NCBI GenBank assembly: GCA_011037195.1
Contig: JAAEAF010002696.1
Span: 1 to 64,000 of the forward strand
DNA length: 64,000 nt
Reading direction: 5' to 3'
DNA from: Triatoma infestans
Lineage: Eukaryota > Arthropoda > Insecta > Hemiptera > Reduviidae
Shown here: positions 1-9,774 of the stretch, piece after piece
Numbering within the stretch: position 1 is the first letter of the stretch
Layout: each line of letters begins with the position of its first letter
The notes under the pieces: generated by a model
Seen by the model: the letters and a program-made list of their open reading frames with translations, nothing else
What the model was told of the DNA's origin: nothing
Database searches by the model: none
Translations under genes and position numbers: made by a program

Positions 1-455
1 ATCCCAAGATATCCCTAAACTCCAACTCGCCCAGGCAATCCTGCGGGAGTGGTGTCCTCCCAAATATACGAAACCTAGATCCAGCGAAACGGGGACACTG
101 ACATAAGTAGTGATACACCGTTTCCCTAACTCCGTCATCACAGTTCTGACAAATGGGACTCCGCGTCCTCCCTATGTTAAACAAGTGACTGGACCCCAAG
201 TGTGTCCAGTCGCTATCCCTACAAGGTTCTCAAACCCGTCCTACTAAGAGACAGGAGATACTCCGAAATTCCCTGCTTGCTTGCCTTTATAAATCTTTTA
301 GCTTGGAGGCACCCCTGCGTGTCCCCCCAGCGTTTCTCCAAAGCTCTCGTCTCCCAAAGTCTAATCTGTTTGTCGCGAAACGTCTTTGTAACGGCCAGGG
401 CTGGTTCAGGACCACAAAATGGTAATGATGATCCCTCCCTGGCCATTAAAACCAA
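1..455 (-). pseudogene. LINE-a fragment: RNase H end and Cys/His C-terminal region
   Basis: The minus strand encodes the end of an RNase H domain (AREGSSLPFCGPEPAL) and then the C-terminal tail of a non-LTR retrotransposon. After a frameshift near 220, a Cys/His cluster reads CQNC..GVRETVYHYLCQC. The same protein, about 85% similar, is found at 61062-61915 on the plus strand. In the intact family this region follows the reverse transcriptase and is thought to bind RNA or DNA. The fragment is cut by the window start and is 5' truncated near 455, where the frame runs straight into AT-rich flank. It is dead: catalytic RT and most of RNase H are missing. Confidence 0.85.
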
Positions 456-530
456 TGACCTTGTTTTATTATGATTTTATAATTTTCTATAATAATATAA
501 TAGAGGCCGGACGAAAATTTTAGCAATTAA

Positions 531-985
531 TGTAGTTGTGATGTGTGTGTAATGTGTTGTTGATGTGATGTGTAGTAGCGTGTAACACGAGCGGTTTTGT
601 AAAGGGGCTGTGAGTGTCTATGTTTTAGATAGAGATAGAAGTATTAGAAATAGAAAACAAGAATCACTCTTAAATAAATAAATTAACTAATATATTAAAT
701 TAGTAAATTAACAAGGTAATTATTAATTAATTGTGAATCTTGAATTAACTTATAAATGCACAGAATCTAATAACTAGTAAGCTAGATTGATTGAGACTAA
801 AATGTTAACTGGCCCGGAATTTAAGAGAGCAATTCTTGTTATAAATGTTCTGGTTGAATGTCTAATTCAGATGTTCTGTTTAAATGCAGAATTTAAACCG
901 TTTAAAGAACGCTCTGCACTAGCGGGAGATTTTTCTCCTACAAAACAGTTGGCCAAGTGGCATTGCCTTACTCTATAGGATTCTT
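531..985 (+). repeat. LTR-like repeat family A, copy 1
   Basis: About 455 bp starting TGTAGTTGTGATG and running through an A/T-rich body to a segment with CTAGCGGGAGATTTTTCTCC. Closely related copies lie at 19262-19728 (opposite strand) and 54235-54700 (same strand). A TG start, shared boundaries and no coding capacity suggest a solo LTR. The 3' boundary and a TSD could not be fixed, so an unclassified interspersed repeat is also possible. Confidence 0.55.
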
Positions 986-1164
986 GTCCCTTTGTCTCTT
1001 CAATAGCATTGACCTTAATTCAATAGTACTTGAATCTTTGCACTGCACTAAGATACACTATTTTTGAAGATAATTTCACTATTTTATTTTCCAAAAATTA
1101 TTTCACTTAAAATATTGTCAAAATTCATTAAACTATTTTTCCAAATTTATTTTTCACAATTGCT

Positions 1165-1440
1165 ACTTCCAGGACATTATCGATCTGTTGTCCAGTAGCC
1201 TTTTAAGTTGTCGAAAGCGTCTGTTTAGTTCTATTGTTTGAAAGTCGTATATGAGGATTCCAGATAAGTCTTCGGTCTAAGTAAAGCTCCAGATAGCGAG
1301 CAACGTTGACCACTGATAAGGGAATTAAATTGTAGTAAACTGGGGGAAGAATAATGTGACGTAGAGTGAAGGAAATGTTTTGGGACTTGATTTTCATTAA
1401 GACCCAGATATCAAACATAGAAATCAATTAATTGGAAAAT
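1165..1440 (-). pseudogene. Jockey-like LINE fragment, end of the reverse transcriptase
   Basis: The minus-strand translation contains TLRHIILPPVYYNLIPL followed by VNVARYLELYLDRRLIWNPH, the region after the YADD box in jockey-clade reverse transcriptases (normally ..RYLGLYLDRRLTW..). The same protein segment is recognisable at 24585-25651. Only about 90 codons survive, with a frameshift after WNPHIRL. There is no catalytic motif and no tail. It is a 5'- and 3'-truncated relic. Confidence 0.75.
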
Positions 1441-1985
1441 GTTTTTAAATAAAAGTGATAATTATTTATGTATAAAGACGATATTCGAAGTTTAAAGAAA
1501 TAATAATAATATACTTCATTAAAAGATAATTAAGAAATACATAGAAGTATAAAAAAATCCATTCAATGCTTCTTCAAACCAGATTTGTATTTTTTTCTTG
1601 TAATCTAATTAATGATTCCTGGAAACAATTTATTTTTTTTACCAAGAACAGTTTAGTCATTTAATCTACATTGTAATTTAGATTTTCTTTATGTAACTTA
1701 AAACAGTCAAGCTTTATTATACTGTAGAAAACACATACTTGCAATTCCTGTCTAAACAAACTACGCACAACACCTATCAAGTTAACATTCTCAAAATTCA
1801 CCTCCTAAAACTCCGTGTGTAATATAGCCTAAGCTCTAAGTAAAAAATCCTTTTAATCTATTAGTTCTATAAATTGGAACGACTGTTTTATATAACATCC
1901 TGGGGCCAAGTTTTGGGAAATGATTTCATTCAGTGCAATCTTTCACTTATTGAATCAAATTTTCTTTGAAATGGATATGTATTTT
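1441..1985. other. AT-rich stretch without recognised features
   Basis: No ORF, RNA gene or repeat could be recognised on either strand; the sequence is A/T-rich with short homopolymers only. Confidence 0.5.
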
Positions 1986-1989
1986 TGGA

Positions 1990-2235
1990 GAATCCTATCA
2001 ATTTTTACATGCCTTATTGTAATGGATGTGAGAAGGAGAGAGAATTAGAGAGAATGGATGTTAGAGAAACAATATATGCTAAACACTGTATAATGAAAGG
2101 AAACACGCAAACTGCAAGGACTTTACAATAAAATAAACATTACGTGGCGAGAGAAATATAAAGAGGACAGACTGGCTGAGTGGTGGGAAAATAGTAGATA
2201 GGTTGCTGAATGGTTGTAACCTAGTCATAAACTGT
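1990..2235 (-). repeat. LTR-like family D, inverted partial copy
   Basis: Read on the minus strand this matches the 2395-2640 part of the neighbouring plus-strand LTR-like repeat. Shared blocks include GGATGTGAGAAGGAGAGAGA, the AGACTGGCTGAGT block and the TTGCTGA block. The two form an inverted repeat with a spacer of about 160 bp. No coding potential. Confidence 0.65.
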
Positions 2236-2249
2236 CAATGGGTCCGAAT

Positions 2250-2848
2250 CATTAAAGATTCATAGGATCCGAAGAGCAGAGAAATTACTTTTGACATTAA
2301 AAGAATCAAAAGTCAGTTACTCCTCACTTATGCCCGACTAAAAAGAGACAGTTTGATTCATATAAATAGAGCAACACCTAGTACAGTTCAGAACAGTTTA
2401 CATCCAGTCAGCAACGTGTCTACTACCTATCTTATTACTCAGCCAGTCTGTCTCTTTATATTTCTCTCGCTGCCTAACTTGTATTTTACTGCAGTTTCCT
2501 ACAGGTCCTTGCAGTTTATGTGTTGTTTTCATTATACAATGTTCAGCATATTATCTAAGTTTATTTCTCTAAAATCCATTCTCACTAATTCTCTCTCTCC
2601 TTCTCACATCCATTATACTTATAACACATCTTTTGTTCACAACATTTAATCTTCAGTTATCTGGCGGCATTGTCAGCAGTTACTTGCATGCAGTTACTTG
2701 GAGAGTAGTGACCCCACGGGTTACCATAGCTCAGTACTCCATGCGCTTCCTGAGAACAGTACACAATAAACTTAAACTACATACACTTCTACACTTTACA
2801 GACAAGGACAAACACAGTACACAAACTAGGGTCTCCGCCCCTAGTTAA
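2250..2848 (+). repeat. LTR-like family D, near-complete copy
   Basis: A non-coding block with features of a retrotransposon LTR. A TATA-like ATATAAATAG stands at about 2360, followed by CAGTTCAGAACAG as a possible initiator region. An AATAAA polyadenylation signal lies at about 2766, and the block ends at CGCCCCTAG. Directly after it stands TTGGCGAGAAG, which resembles the TGGCG-type primer binding site of Ty3/gypsy elements. Related pieces lie at 15831-16020 and 17005-17290. No internal coding region follows, because a SINE begins at 2857. Promoter and PBS assignment is inference from motif order. Confidence 0.6.
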
Positions 2849-2856
2849 TTGGCGAG

Positions 2857-3080
2857 AAGGGATTAGCTCAGTGGTAGCTCGCTGGACTAGCAATGTGGAG
2901 GTCTCGGGTTCGAATCCAGCATGCTGCCATTAGATTTTCTCTTCGTAGAAGCCTCTACAGCTCATTGTACGGTGATGAGCAGTGTTGTCTGTAGCTAGAG
3001 AACACTGCTTGGAGGCCGTCAGTGCACTGAGAAGGCTCCGGGGGCACAATAGATCTTTCAGGTCGCAATGCCATTGAAGA
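2857..3080 (+). repeat. tRNA-derived SINE family 1, copy 1
   Basis: The head carries a pol III A box (TAGCTCAGTGGT, 2863-2874) and B box (GGTTCGAATCC, 2907-2917) in tRNA-like spacing. A family body follows (TTCTCTTCGTAGAAGCCTC, then TGATGAGCAGTGTTGTCTG) and a tail GGGGGCACAATAGATC..GGTCGCAATGCC. The head is weakly Ala-tRNA-like, but acceptor and anticodon stems are decayed, so it is not a functional tRNA. Other copies are at 13420, 14623, 28835 and 38084. The tail matches LINE 3' ends in this window. Confidence 0.85.
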
Positions 3081-4335
3081 AAATGATGCATAAGTCATTC
3101 AACACTTAATTAATATTGATAGGAATTGTTTTTTTTTACGTTTGTTATATGTGCGCCGAGACTGGCTGTAATACAAATCCACTCTAATAAAATATACATA
3201 TTAATTGTGTTATTGTGTTTGTTTGGTGGTGAGCTAAAGTTTACATAAGGATTCACTAAACCCAAAGTGTTGCACAGTGTTTTACATCAATGCTATCAGT
3301 TAAGTGTTGTTCATGTTGATGGACTAGGAATCTTGCCAATCCCCTGAAGAAATGGCTAGTCTACCTATGGGGGCTTCTTTCATTTATCAGCTATAAAGAT
3401 CCTTCAACGACTGGTGCACAGTTGAATATAGCAAAATCATGTTAAATCCAGGAGGACAAACACAAACTTTCTAATAGATACTAAATCTGAATTCTTGGTG
3501 AAACTGCATTTACACCATTCACAATTACGGTTGTAATTTGTAATATAAATCTCATCTCGAATGTGTGCAAATAGGATTTCAAGCCACCATTCAGGACATG
3601 TGTGCACATAAGAGTGACAAGCGCCATGTGTCAGTAAATCTGTTGACGATTTACGATCTAATGTAACAAGTCAGCGGGATTTACTTAAGCCCCAAGCCTA
3701 AGCTTTAGTCTCTCTGTTCCGTCTAGCTGCTCTTTCATAAGCTGATGTGTTTAGCCTCATGTCAAGCCAAATACCGTTTCAAACAGGTTCTATTTAAATT
3801 ACATCCAACTAGCATACCTAAAATTCATCAAAGTGAATACTATTGCATATTTAACAAGCATTCCATAAAAGCGTTTCCATTTCTGTGAATTTTCCCATCC
3901 TTCTTAGCTAAATACACGAAAGTGATACAAAAAAAAAAGTAATATTGTAAAGAGCTTTCATCAATACCAGACTATCTCGATCTCTTCTAAAAATTTCCAA
4001 ATAATTAGTGAATATTGGTGTGTATGTGTTCACCTGTAATGTGTGAGGGTTCATCTGTAATCAACCCGTAAATTTTAATATCATTTTTCAGGATGAATTT
4101 CAGTGATGAAAATACGCTCTTCTTTGTGCCAAATTTCCTAAAATGTTTTTAAAGCCCCCACGGATATTGCTCAAATTTCGATTAGTTTTTCTAGGGAGCA
4201 AATAATTAATATTGCCAGTTGACCTCTCTCTCATAAACACAGTTTGAACTATTTGTTTAGCTTGTTTAAATTCTTAAAATTTGGGGAACATAAATTCTAT
4301 TTTGATGGGAACATAAAACTAGAAATTAAATTAAC
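3081..4335. other. Non-coding stretch without recognised features
   Basis: No ORF of note, no RNA gene and no match to any repeat family seen elsewhere in the window. Confidence 0.5.
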
Positions 4336-4339
4336 TTTT

Positions 4340-4690
4340 TATTATATATTACTCTAGATAGTAGATTCTGTAGGGGTTGGCTATTGAGATTACGCCACCG
4401 CGACCCCTGTGTGTTTATTGTGGCAACTATAAATTAGAGTATCCTCTTTTGTGCTGTCCGTTTAATTAGTCTTAGGAGTCTCGAGAGAAACTTTTGGTAA
4501 AGCTTGAAGGCGACAATTTCTCCTCTCTAAAGAGGCGAAATCTCAGCCAAGCCTTATACTCACCCTTATTATATACTACTCCAGATAGATTCCTTAATGC
4601 TTTATGGGTTATTGTGGTAACTATAAAGTAGAGTATCCTCTTTCAGTGCAGTCTGTTTAATTAGACTTAAGAGTCTCGATAGATCCTCCT
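4340..4690 (+). repeat. Imperfect direct repeat, two units of ~130 bp
   Basis: Two copies about 225 bp apart share TTATTATATAYTACTCYAGATAG, then TTATTGTGGYAACTATAAA, TAGAGTATCCTCTTT and GTCTGTTTAATTAG..TTARGAGTCTCGA. The first unit carries an extra GC-rich insert (GGTTGGCTATTGAGATTACG). This could be a degraded pair of short terminal repeats or a local tandem duplication; no coding content lies between them. Confidence 0.6.
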
Positions 4691-4839
4691 TCTCAAGTCA
4701 CAATGCTCGGTGAATAGGTCTGCAGTATGAATAACTGGAGTAATTCTGTAGCAAGCCTGGACGAAATAGCTATTAATAAATATAGGCTAGCTTCTGGCCT
4801 AGAGATTCCACACCACTATTGTTTGAACCATATTTGAAT

Positions 4840-5400
4840 GGCTGCACCCATACAGCATCTTGCAGTGCTACCGACGGTTTCATGTCCAATAAGGGTTCTA
4901 TGGAGGGTTGCGGGGAAGGCGATCTGCCGCCTCGTTATCTTTATACTTGCGTTCCCAGATTAGAAAAACTTTATTTTGGCAATTAATCTCCATGGGGATG
5001 CACAAGTAGTCCCACATCATTCTCAAGTTGAGGTTCTCTGCCGATGGCTCATAGAGCAACTTGGCTGTCTGAGAAGATGACGATTCTGAGTTAGGAGCTC
5101 ATCCTCTTTTATCTCAGGGCACAGATAATTATTGCAACTAGCTTTACTTGAAAGACAGTGCCTAGCTTACCAACGCTTAACGAAGGGTCAGATTAGTTCC
5201 GTATTACCCGGGCTCCACTCTTTCTTCCATCCTGGAGCCGCCCGTATAGCGCATTTTTGTCGCCTAAAATTGGCAATCCTTGTTTCCCAAATCGTTCTGT
5301 CCGCTGTGAGAAGTGTAAAGTACCTTTCGAAGCTATTATATCGTCCAGAATTGTGACCTTATCCCAGCTCCACGAATTATTTTTGATACTGTTCACTATA
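4840..5400 (-). pseudogene. LINE-b relic: degraded RNase H domain
   Basis: Read on the minus strand in shifting frames, the order of segments matches the RNase H region of the element at 6058-8821. They run KVTILDDIIAS, then SVGKLGTVFQVKLVAIIICAL (cf. LGRLATVFQAELVAIIICAA), then a decayed SDSQ-like region, then DNEAADRLPRNP (cf. GNEAADRLAREG). At least four frameshifts and a stop separate them. It is an old copy of the same LINE lineage, 5' truncated in the linker before RNase H. Confidence 0.7.
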
Positions 5401-5940
5401 TCTAGAATAGACAGGAGCTTGTCACTTTAGTAATCTGTCACTACTCAAGGCCATGCCTTGAATATGTAATTGTTGACTCGAAGTAATATATTATCCCAAG
5501 TTAAATGATGCCCACTGTAAACATCGATAGGTATATCTGTTCTTTTTCACATAATTAATTGAATATTAATTTGTGATCGATTAAAATAAAGGAAAGATAA
5601 ATTGTTAATCTTTCTTTAGTAATTATATTCAGGTGTATTTTCTCAATATATTTAAGGTATATTAAATTCAGATGAGTTCATGTGAAAATAATTGATATGT
5701 GGATTAATGTGCCAAGAATTTAGTTATGCGTTTGAGTAGGTGTAATGAAAAAGACTTTCCAAAAAGGAAAACCCATCTAATGAGAATTTAATTTATCGAG
5801 AAATCAATAATTTATGATACAAGGTTAAGAGAGCTATTACAACAGGTTCTGGCCAATATGTTTCCATTATCGTATAAGAAATTGCTGTACAATTATAGAA
5901 ATATTGTCAAGTGATTTACTAAAGTCAATTTTTATTTTCT
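5401..5940. other. AT-rich stretch without recognised features
   Basis: A/T-rich DNA without an ORF or a repeat that I could assign. Confidence 0.45.
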
Positions 5941-6057
5941 CGTGAATTTCGATCTTATCAAATTTTCAAAATTGGTTTTTCATTAGAAATGCATGTTTTG
6001 TGGTCCTCTGAGTATGAAAAAAATATTTTTAACAAATGGTTGTGTATATTTATAAAA
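5941..6057 (+). repeat. Repeat family W, left part of an interrupted copy
   Basis: Matches the hairpin-proximal end of W in orientation B: ATCTTATCAAATTTTC, then GTTTTTCATTAG..ATGCATGTTTTG, then CCTCTGAGTATGAAAAAA and AACAAATGGTTGTGT. The copy resumes at 8822. The break is the LINE at 6058-8821, and 6045-6057 is the left TSD. Confidence 0.75.
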
Positions 6058-6069
6058 GGACGTAGCAGA

Positions 6070-8060
6070 CACTTCGGAGTGTGCGAGAATCCACAGAATC
6101 TTAGCAAGAGAAGGTACTGCGGACAGGGTAGGGTTCCTGAAGAAAGATGACGGAACCTACACTAACTCGATAGAGGAGTCGCTGGAGCTGCTCATGAGCA
6201 CACATTTCCCAGGGTCCTCTTATGGAGAGGCCCTTCAGAGGTTGAGGGGCTGAGAAGGCCTGGTCGGGCGGATTGGAAAATGGCGAATCACGTCATACAG
6301 CCGAATAGGCTAAGATGGGCGATTGGAAGATTCAAGCCCTATAAAGCACCAGGCGTGGATGGAATTTACCCCGTCTTCCTGCAGAAGGCGGTGGAGGTGT
6401 TGACACCACACCTATGTAGGATCTTTAGAGGCTGTTTGGCCTGGGGATTCATACCGATAGAATGGCAACAGGTGAAGGTCGTGTTCCTCCCGAAAGTAGG
6501 GAGATCGGTAGATCAAACGCCAAAGTCGTTTAGGCCAATAATCCTGTCCTCCTTTCTGTTGAAGGTGATGGAGAGGATGGTTGACAGGTTTATAAGGGAC
6601 GAGATCTTGAGGATTAATCCTCTCAATAATGGCCAATATGCCTATCAGGCAGGGAAGTCCGTAGATTTGGCTCTGGACGACCTGAATAGGCTACTCCAGA
6701 AGTCGCTTGACGACAAGGAAATTGCGGTAGTCACCTTTTTGGATATAGAGGGCGCTTTTAATAACGTGTCCTCAGAGTCTCTTGTTGGTGCACTGACAAG
6801 AAGGGGCACGCCCCCTACAATTAGTCAGTGGATAAGGACTAGTCTTTTGGGAAGGACTAATATAGCCACCATCGACAATTCATCTCTTGTGGCCAGGGTG
6901 AGTAGAGGCTGTCCGCAGGGAGGCGTTCTGTCGCCATTGCTGTGGACGTTGTTAGCCGATGACATCCTGACCAAATTAACCGCGGAAGGCTTTCATTGCC
7001 TAGGGTTCGCGGACGATCTGGCGATCGTGGTGAGGGGGCGGTTCGCGGTAACCGGCTCGGAGCGCACTCAGGGGGCGCTCAATATTGTGAACAAATGGTG
7101 TAGAGCGGAGGGTCTCTCCATCAATCCCCACAAAACTCAAGTGGTTCCTTTTACAAGGAAGAGAAATTTACAAGGCTTACAACAGCCAATGCTCGGAGGG
7201 GTCGTGATCCCCTTTGCCATGGAAGCCAAATATTTGGGGGTCATTTTTGACCGAAGGCTGACATGGAATTCCCATATTAATATCACCGCACACAAAGCCA
7301 AAATCGCCATGGGTAGGTGCAGGAGGCTATGCGGTAAAAGTTGGGGATTAAGTCCGAAGATGGCTCTGTGGATTTATACCTGTGTCGTGAGACCGATGGT
7401 AACCCACGGGGCGGTGGCGTGGTGGACAAAGACCTTGCAGATGGGGGGGCCGGGAGCGCTCGGAAGTATTCAAAGGCTGGCCTGTTTGAGTACGACGGGT
7501 GCCATGATGACTACCCCCACTGCGGCCTTGGAGGTCCTGTTAAACCTTCCACCACTCCACATCTACGTCCAAGGCGTTGCAAGAGCAGTTGTGGCACGAC
7601 TACAACAGGGACAAGCACCCATTTATCCCAGGCACACTGGGAAGCATCAAGACCTATGGGAGGAGCTGGAGGCGGACCCGATTTTGGGCCTGCCTACGGA
7701 TATGATGAATCCTAGGTATGACTTCCAAAAACCCTTCAAAGTCTTGATATTAGACAGAGGGGCATGGAAGAATGGGCCGCCAATTACAGGCGAATCTATG
7801 TGGTACACGGACGGGTTCAAGATGGGTGACGTAGTGGGAGCCGGCGTGTACGGGGCTCATCCGAGATGTAATATCTCGGTCAGCCTGGGAAGGCTAGCTA
7901 CGGTCTTTCAGGCGGAGCTAGTCGCGATTATTATCTGCGCCGCCGAAATAAGAAGACGGGGAGTGCATAACTCCAGAGTCGTCATTTATTCGGATAGCCA
8001 GGCTGCTCTGCGGGCAATTGACACGTGGGAGATCAGCTCAAGGCTGGTATGGGATGCCTA
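6070..8060 (+). pseudogene. LINE-b ORF2, reverse transcriptase and first part of RNase H
   Basis: The upstream frame (ECARIHRILAREGTADRVGF) ends at a stop near 6251; one frameshift joins it to a long frame from about 6252 to 8061. RT blocks appear in order: YKAPGVDGIYP, WQQVKVVFLPK, SFRPIILSSFLLKVMERMV, FLDIEGAFNNV (catalytic D), RGCPQGGVLSPLLWTL and GFADDLAIV (the FADD catalytic pair), then AKYLGVIFDRRLTWNSH. RNase H follows with YTDG, FQAELVA and YSDSQAAL, three of its acidic residues. A one-base deletion near 8054 makes a stop at 8059-8061 and moves the rest of RNase H to another frame. The enzyme would copy element RNA at a nicked target, but this copy cannot. Confidence 0.9.
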
Positions 8061-8633
8061 GGTGCACTAAGGGAAATTAGTAGCCATAATAAGGTCTTCC
8101 TGGTTTGGGTACCTGGGCTTTCGGGTCACAGAGGCAATGAGGCGGCGGACCGCCTGGCCCGGGAGGGCTCAATGGGAGCGCTTATCGGGCCGGAGCCGTT
8201 CTGTGGTGTCTCAAGATGCCTCAGGAGTGCATCCATTAAGCTATGGATGCAGGACCGATCAAGGGAATGGTGGGTCAAAACTCCAGGCCAGAGACAGGCG
8301 AAAAAGTTTATCTATAGCTATTCGCCCAAGCTAACTGCAGAATTACTCCAACTAGGCCGGGTGGCCATAAGGATAGCAGTTGGCATTCTCACTGGCCATT
8401 GTAGACTAAATAAGCACATGCATCGCATGGGCCTGGCAACGGATATCCTGTGTAGGTTTTGTCAGGAAGAAGAGGAGACAGCACTGCATGTGGTATGTCA
8501 GTGCGAGGGGCTGGTCTGGCTAAGGTACCGCCTCTTTGGTAAAGAGAAGCTGGTGCCAACAAGCCTCAGCCAGGGCCCTCTCTCGGACCTATTAAGTCTT
8601 CTAAGGCAAGCAGGACTCGAGAGGGTGCTCTGA
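8050..8633 (+). pseudogene. LINE-b ORF2, end of RNase H and Cys/His C-terminus
   Basis: In the frame shifted by one base after 8054 the protein continues CLGALREISSHNKVFLVWVP, then HRGNEAADRLAREGS (last RNase H motif with its His and Asp) and GPEPFCGVSR. A tail with GILTGHCRLNKHMHRMGL and CRFCQEEEETALHVVCQC completes it. The Cys/His tail is conserved in four other LINE groups of this window. It ends at a stop at 8631-8633. The comparison copy at 63510-63839 reads through the frameshift point without a break. Confidence 0.88.
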
Positions 8634-8821
8634 TGGCGGGTGCTCTGATGGCGGGTGCTCTGATTGACCACCTGGGAGCCCCCCCCCAATTCCACAGTTC
8701 GGTTAAGGACAGGATAGGGGGAGGGTCTCCAACTAGGGGGGTGCCACAATAGATCCTTGGGGTGTCGCGGTGGCGTAGGCTGAGTAGCCATTCCCCCGGT
8801 AGAATCTATCTAGAATCTATC

Positions 8822-9100
8822 TATATTTATAAAAAAAAAATATATCAAAAAACGAAAACTTGTATTAAGCTAAAAAACTTAATATCCGTTTTGGTACTTC
8901 CGTTTTGATTTCTTGTAAAATCCATCAACCGGAAATGCAACTGCATTAGGAGATTTTTTTTTTTTTTCAGTTTTCCGTAATTTTCTCAAAAATAGCTCCA
9001 ACGATTTTCCATAAACTTGGAATATTAACTGCAAAGATATAATTCTATCCCTGTCTTTTATTTGATACATTTTTTTGCAAAAATATATTTTAGTGGTTCC
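8822..9100 (+). repeat. Repeat family W, right part of the interrupted copy
   Basis: Continues the W copy of 5941-6057 in orientation B. It has AAAAAACGAAAAC..CTTAATATCCGTTT, then a decayed CAACCGGAAATGCAAC, then a T-run, then TTTTCTCAAAAATAGCTCC and ACGATTTTCC. The bases 8822-8834 are the right TSD of the LINE. Homology fades after about 9070. Confidence 0.75.
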
Positions 9101-9770
9101 GCAAAACTTGTGGTATTAAATTTCAAGTTTATTAATAAATCTTATTATAAATAATAATAACTTAATAATAATTTTATTGGCACAAATTTTTTTCTTTTTT
9201 CTTTGCTACGCTCTTTGCTAAGATATGTGCTTTCCACGACACTCTTAATTTATAGTTGGACCCGCTTGAAATAAAAAAAAAAATGTTATTTTCTATTCTT
9301 ATTTCTTCTACATAATTTGTATGTCCGTCACCTACGGATAATTTGCTTGTATTATTTATTATTCATGAGAAATTTTATTGTGCTGAAAACATACCATACA
9401 ATAATAAGTAAATAACTAAAACCACATCATCTACACATAAATATATTATATAATTATATTAGATGAATAAAAGAATAATTACATTAGATGAATTGAATAA
9501 ATAATATGTACCAAAGTAACATTGGATTATTAACTAATATATATATAATCTTACTTCGCTAGAAATCGTGACTAAATTCTCCCTTGAATATATTTCGTCT
9601 GATTATTTTAGTTTTTTTATTTATTTCTTTTTTTTTTTTTTTATACTATAGATATTATTAGAATATTCTCTAATAATCACGAGGATAATAAAGTAACAAA
9701 ATACGTATTTGTAATTAAGACACAATCTGGTATATTGAAATTTACTAACAATTTATGATTAGATGTACCT
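9101..9770. other. Very AT-rich stretch without recognised features
   Basis: Long A/T runs and no ORF. Nothing here could be tied to a repeat family. Confidence 0.5.
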
Positions 9771-9774
9771 ACTT

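Larger units (their letters stand above)
6058..8821 (+). mobile_element. LINE-b: 5'-truncated non-LTR retrotransposon, RT + RNase H
   Basis: The best-preserved element here. It is bounded by 13-bp TSDs (TATATTTATAAAA at 6045-6057 and 8822-8834), starts inside the ORF2 linker (no endonuclease) and is therefore 5' truncated. The order is RT, RNase H, Cys/His tail and 3' UTR. The 3' end is not poly(A): it closes with repeated TAGAATCTATC. Just after the coding region are three tandem copies of GGTGCTCTGATGGCG (8625-8665). RNase H, an FADD RT box and a CRFC..HVVCQC tail place it near the LOA/Lian or R1-like LINEs; the exact clade is inference. Related copies are at 25750-26800 and 62945-64000. 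Confidence 0.9.

Noticed and set aside
2863..2935. Possible genuine tRNA gene (A and B boxes)
   Set aside because: Acceptor and anticodon stems do not pair, and the same head with a shared body recurs four times, so it is a SINE.
7341..7715. 124-codon frame inside the LINE RT/RNase H
   Set aside because: It overlaps the conserved LINE reading frame in another phase and has no homology of its own.
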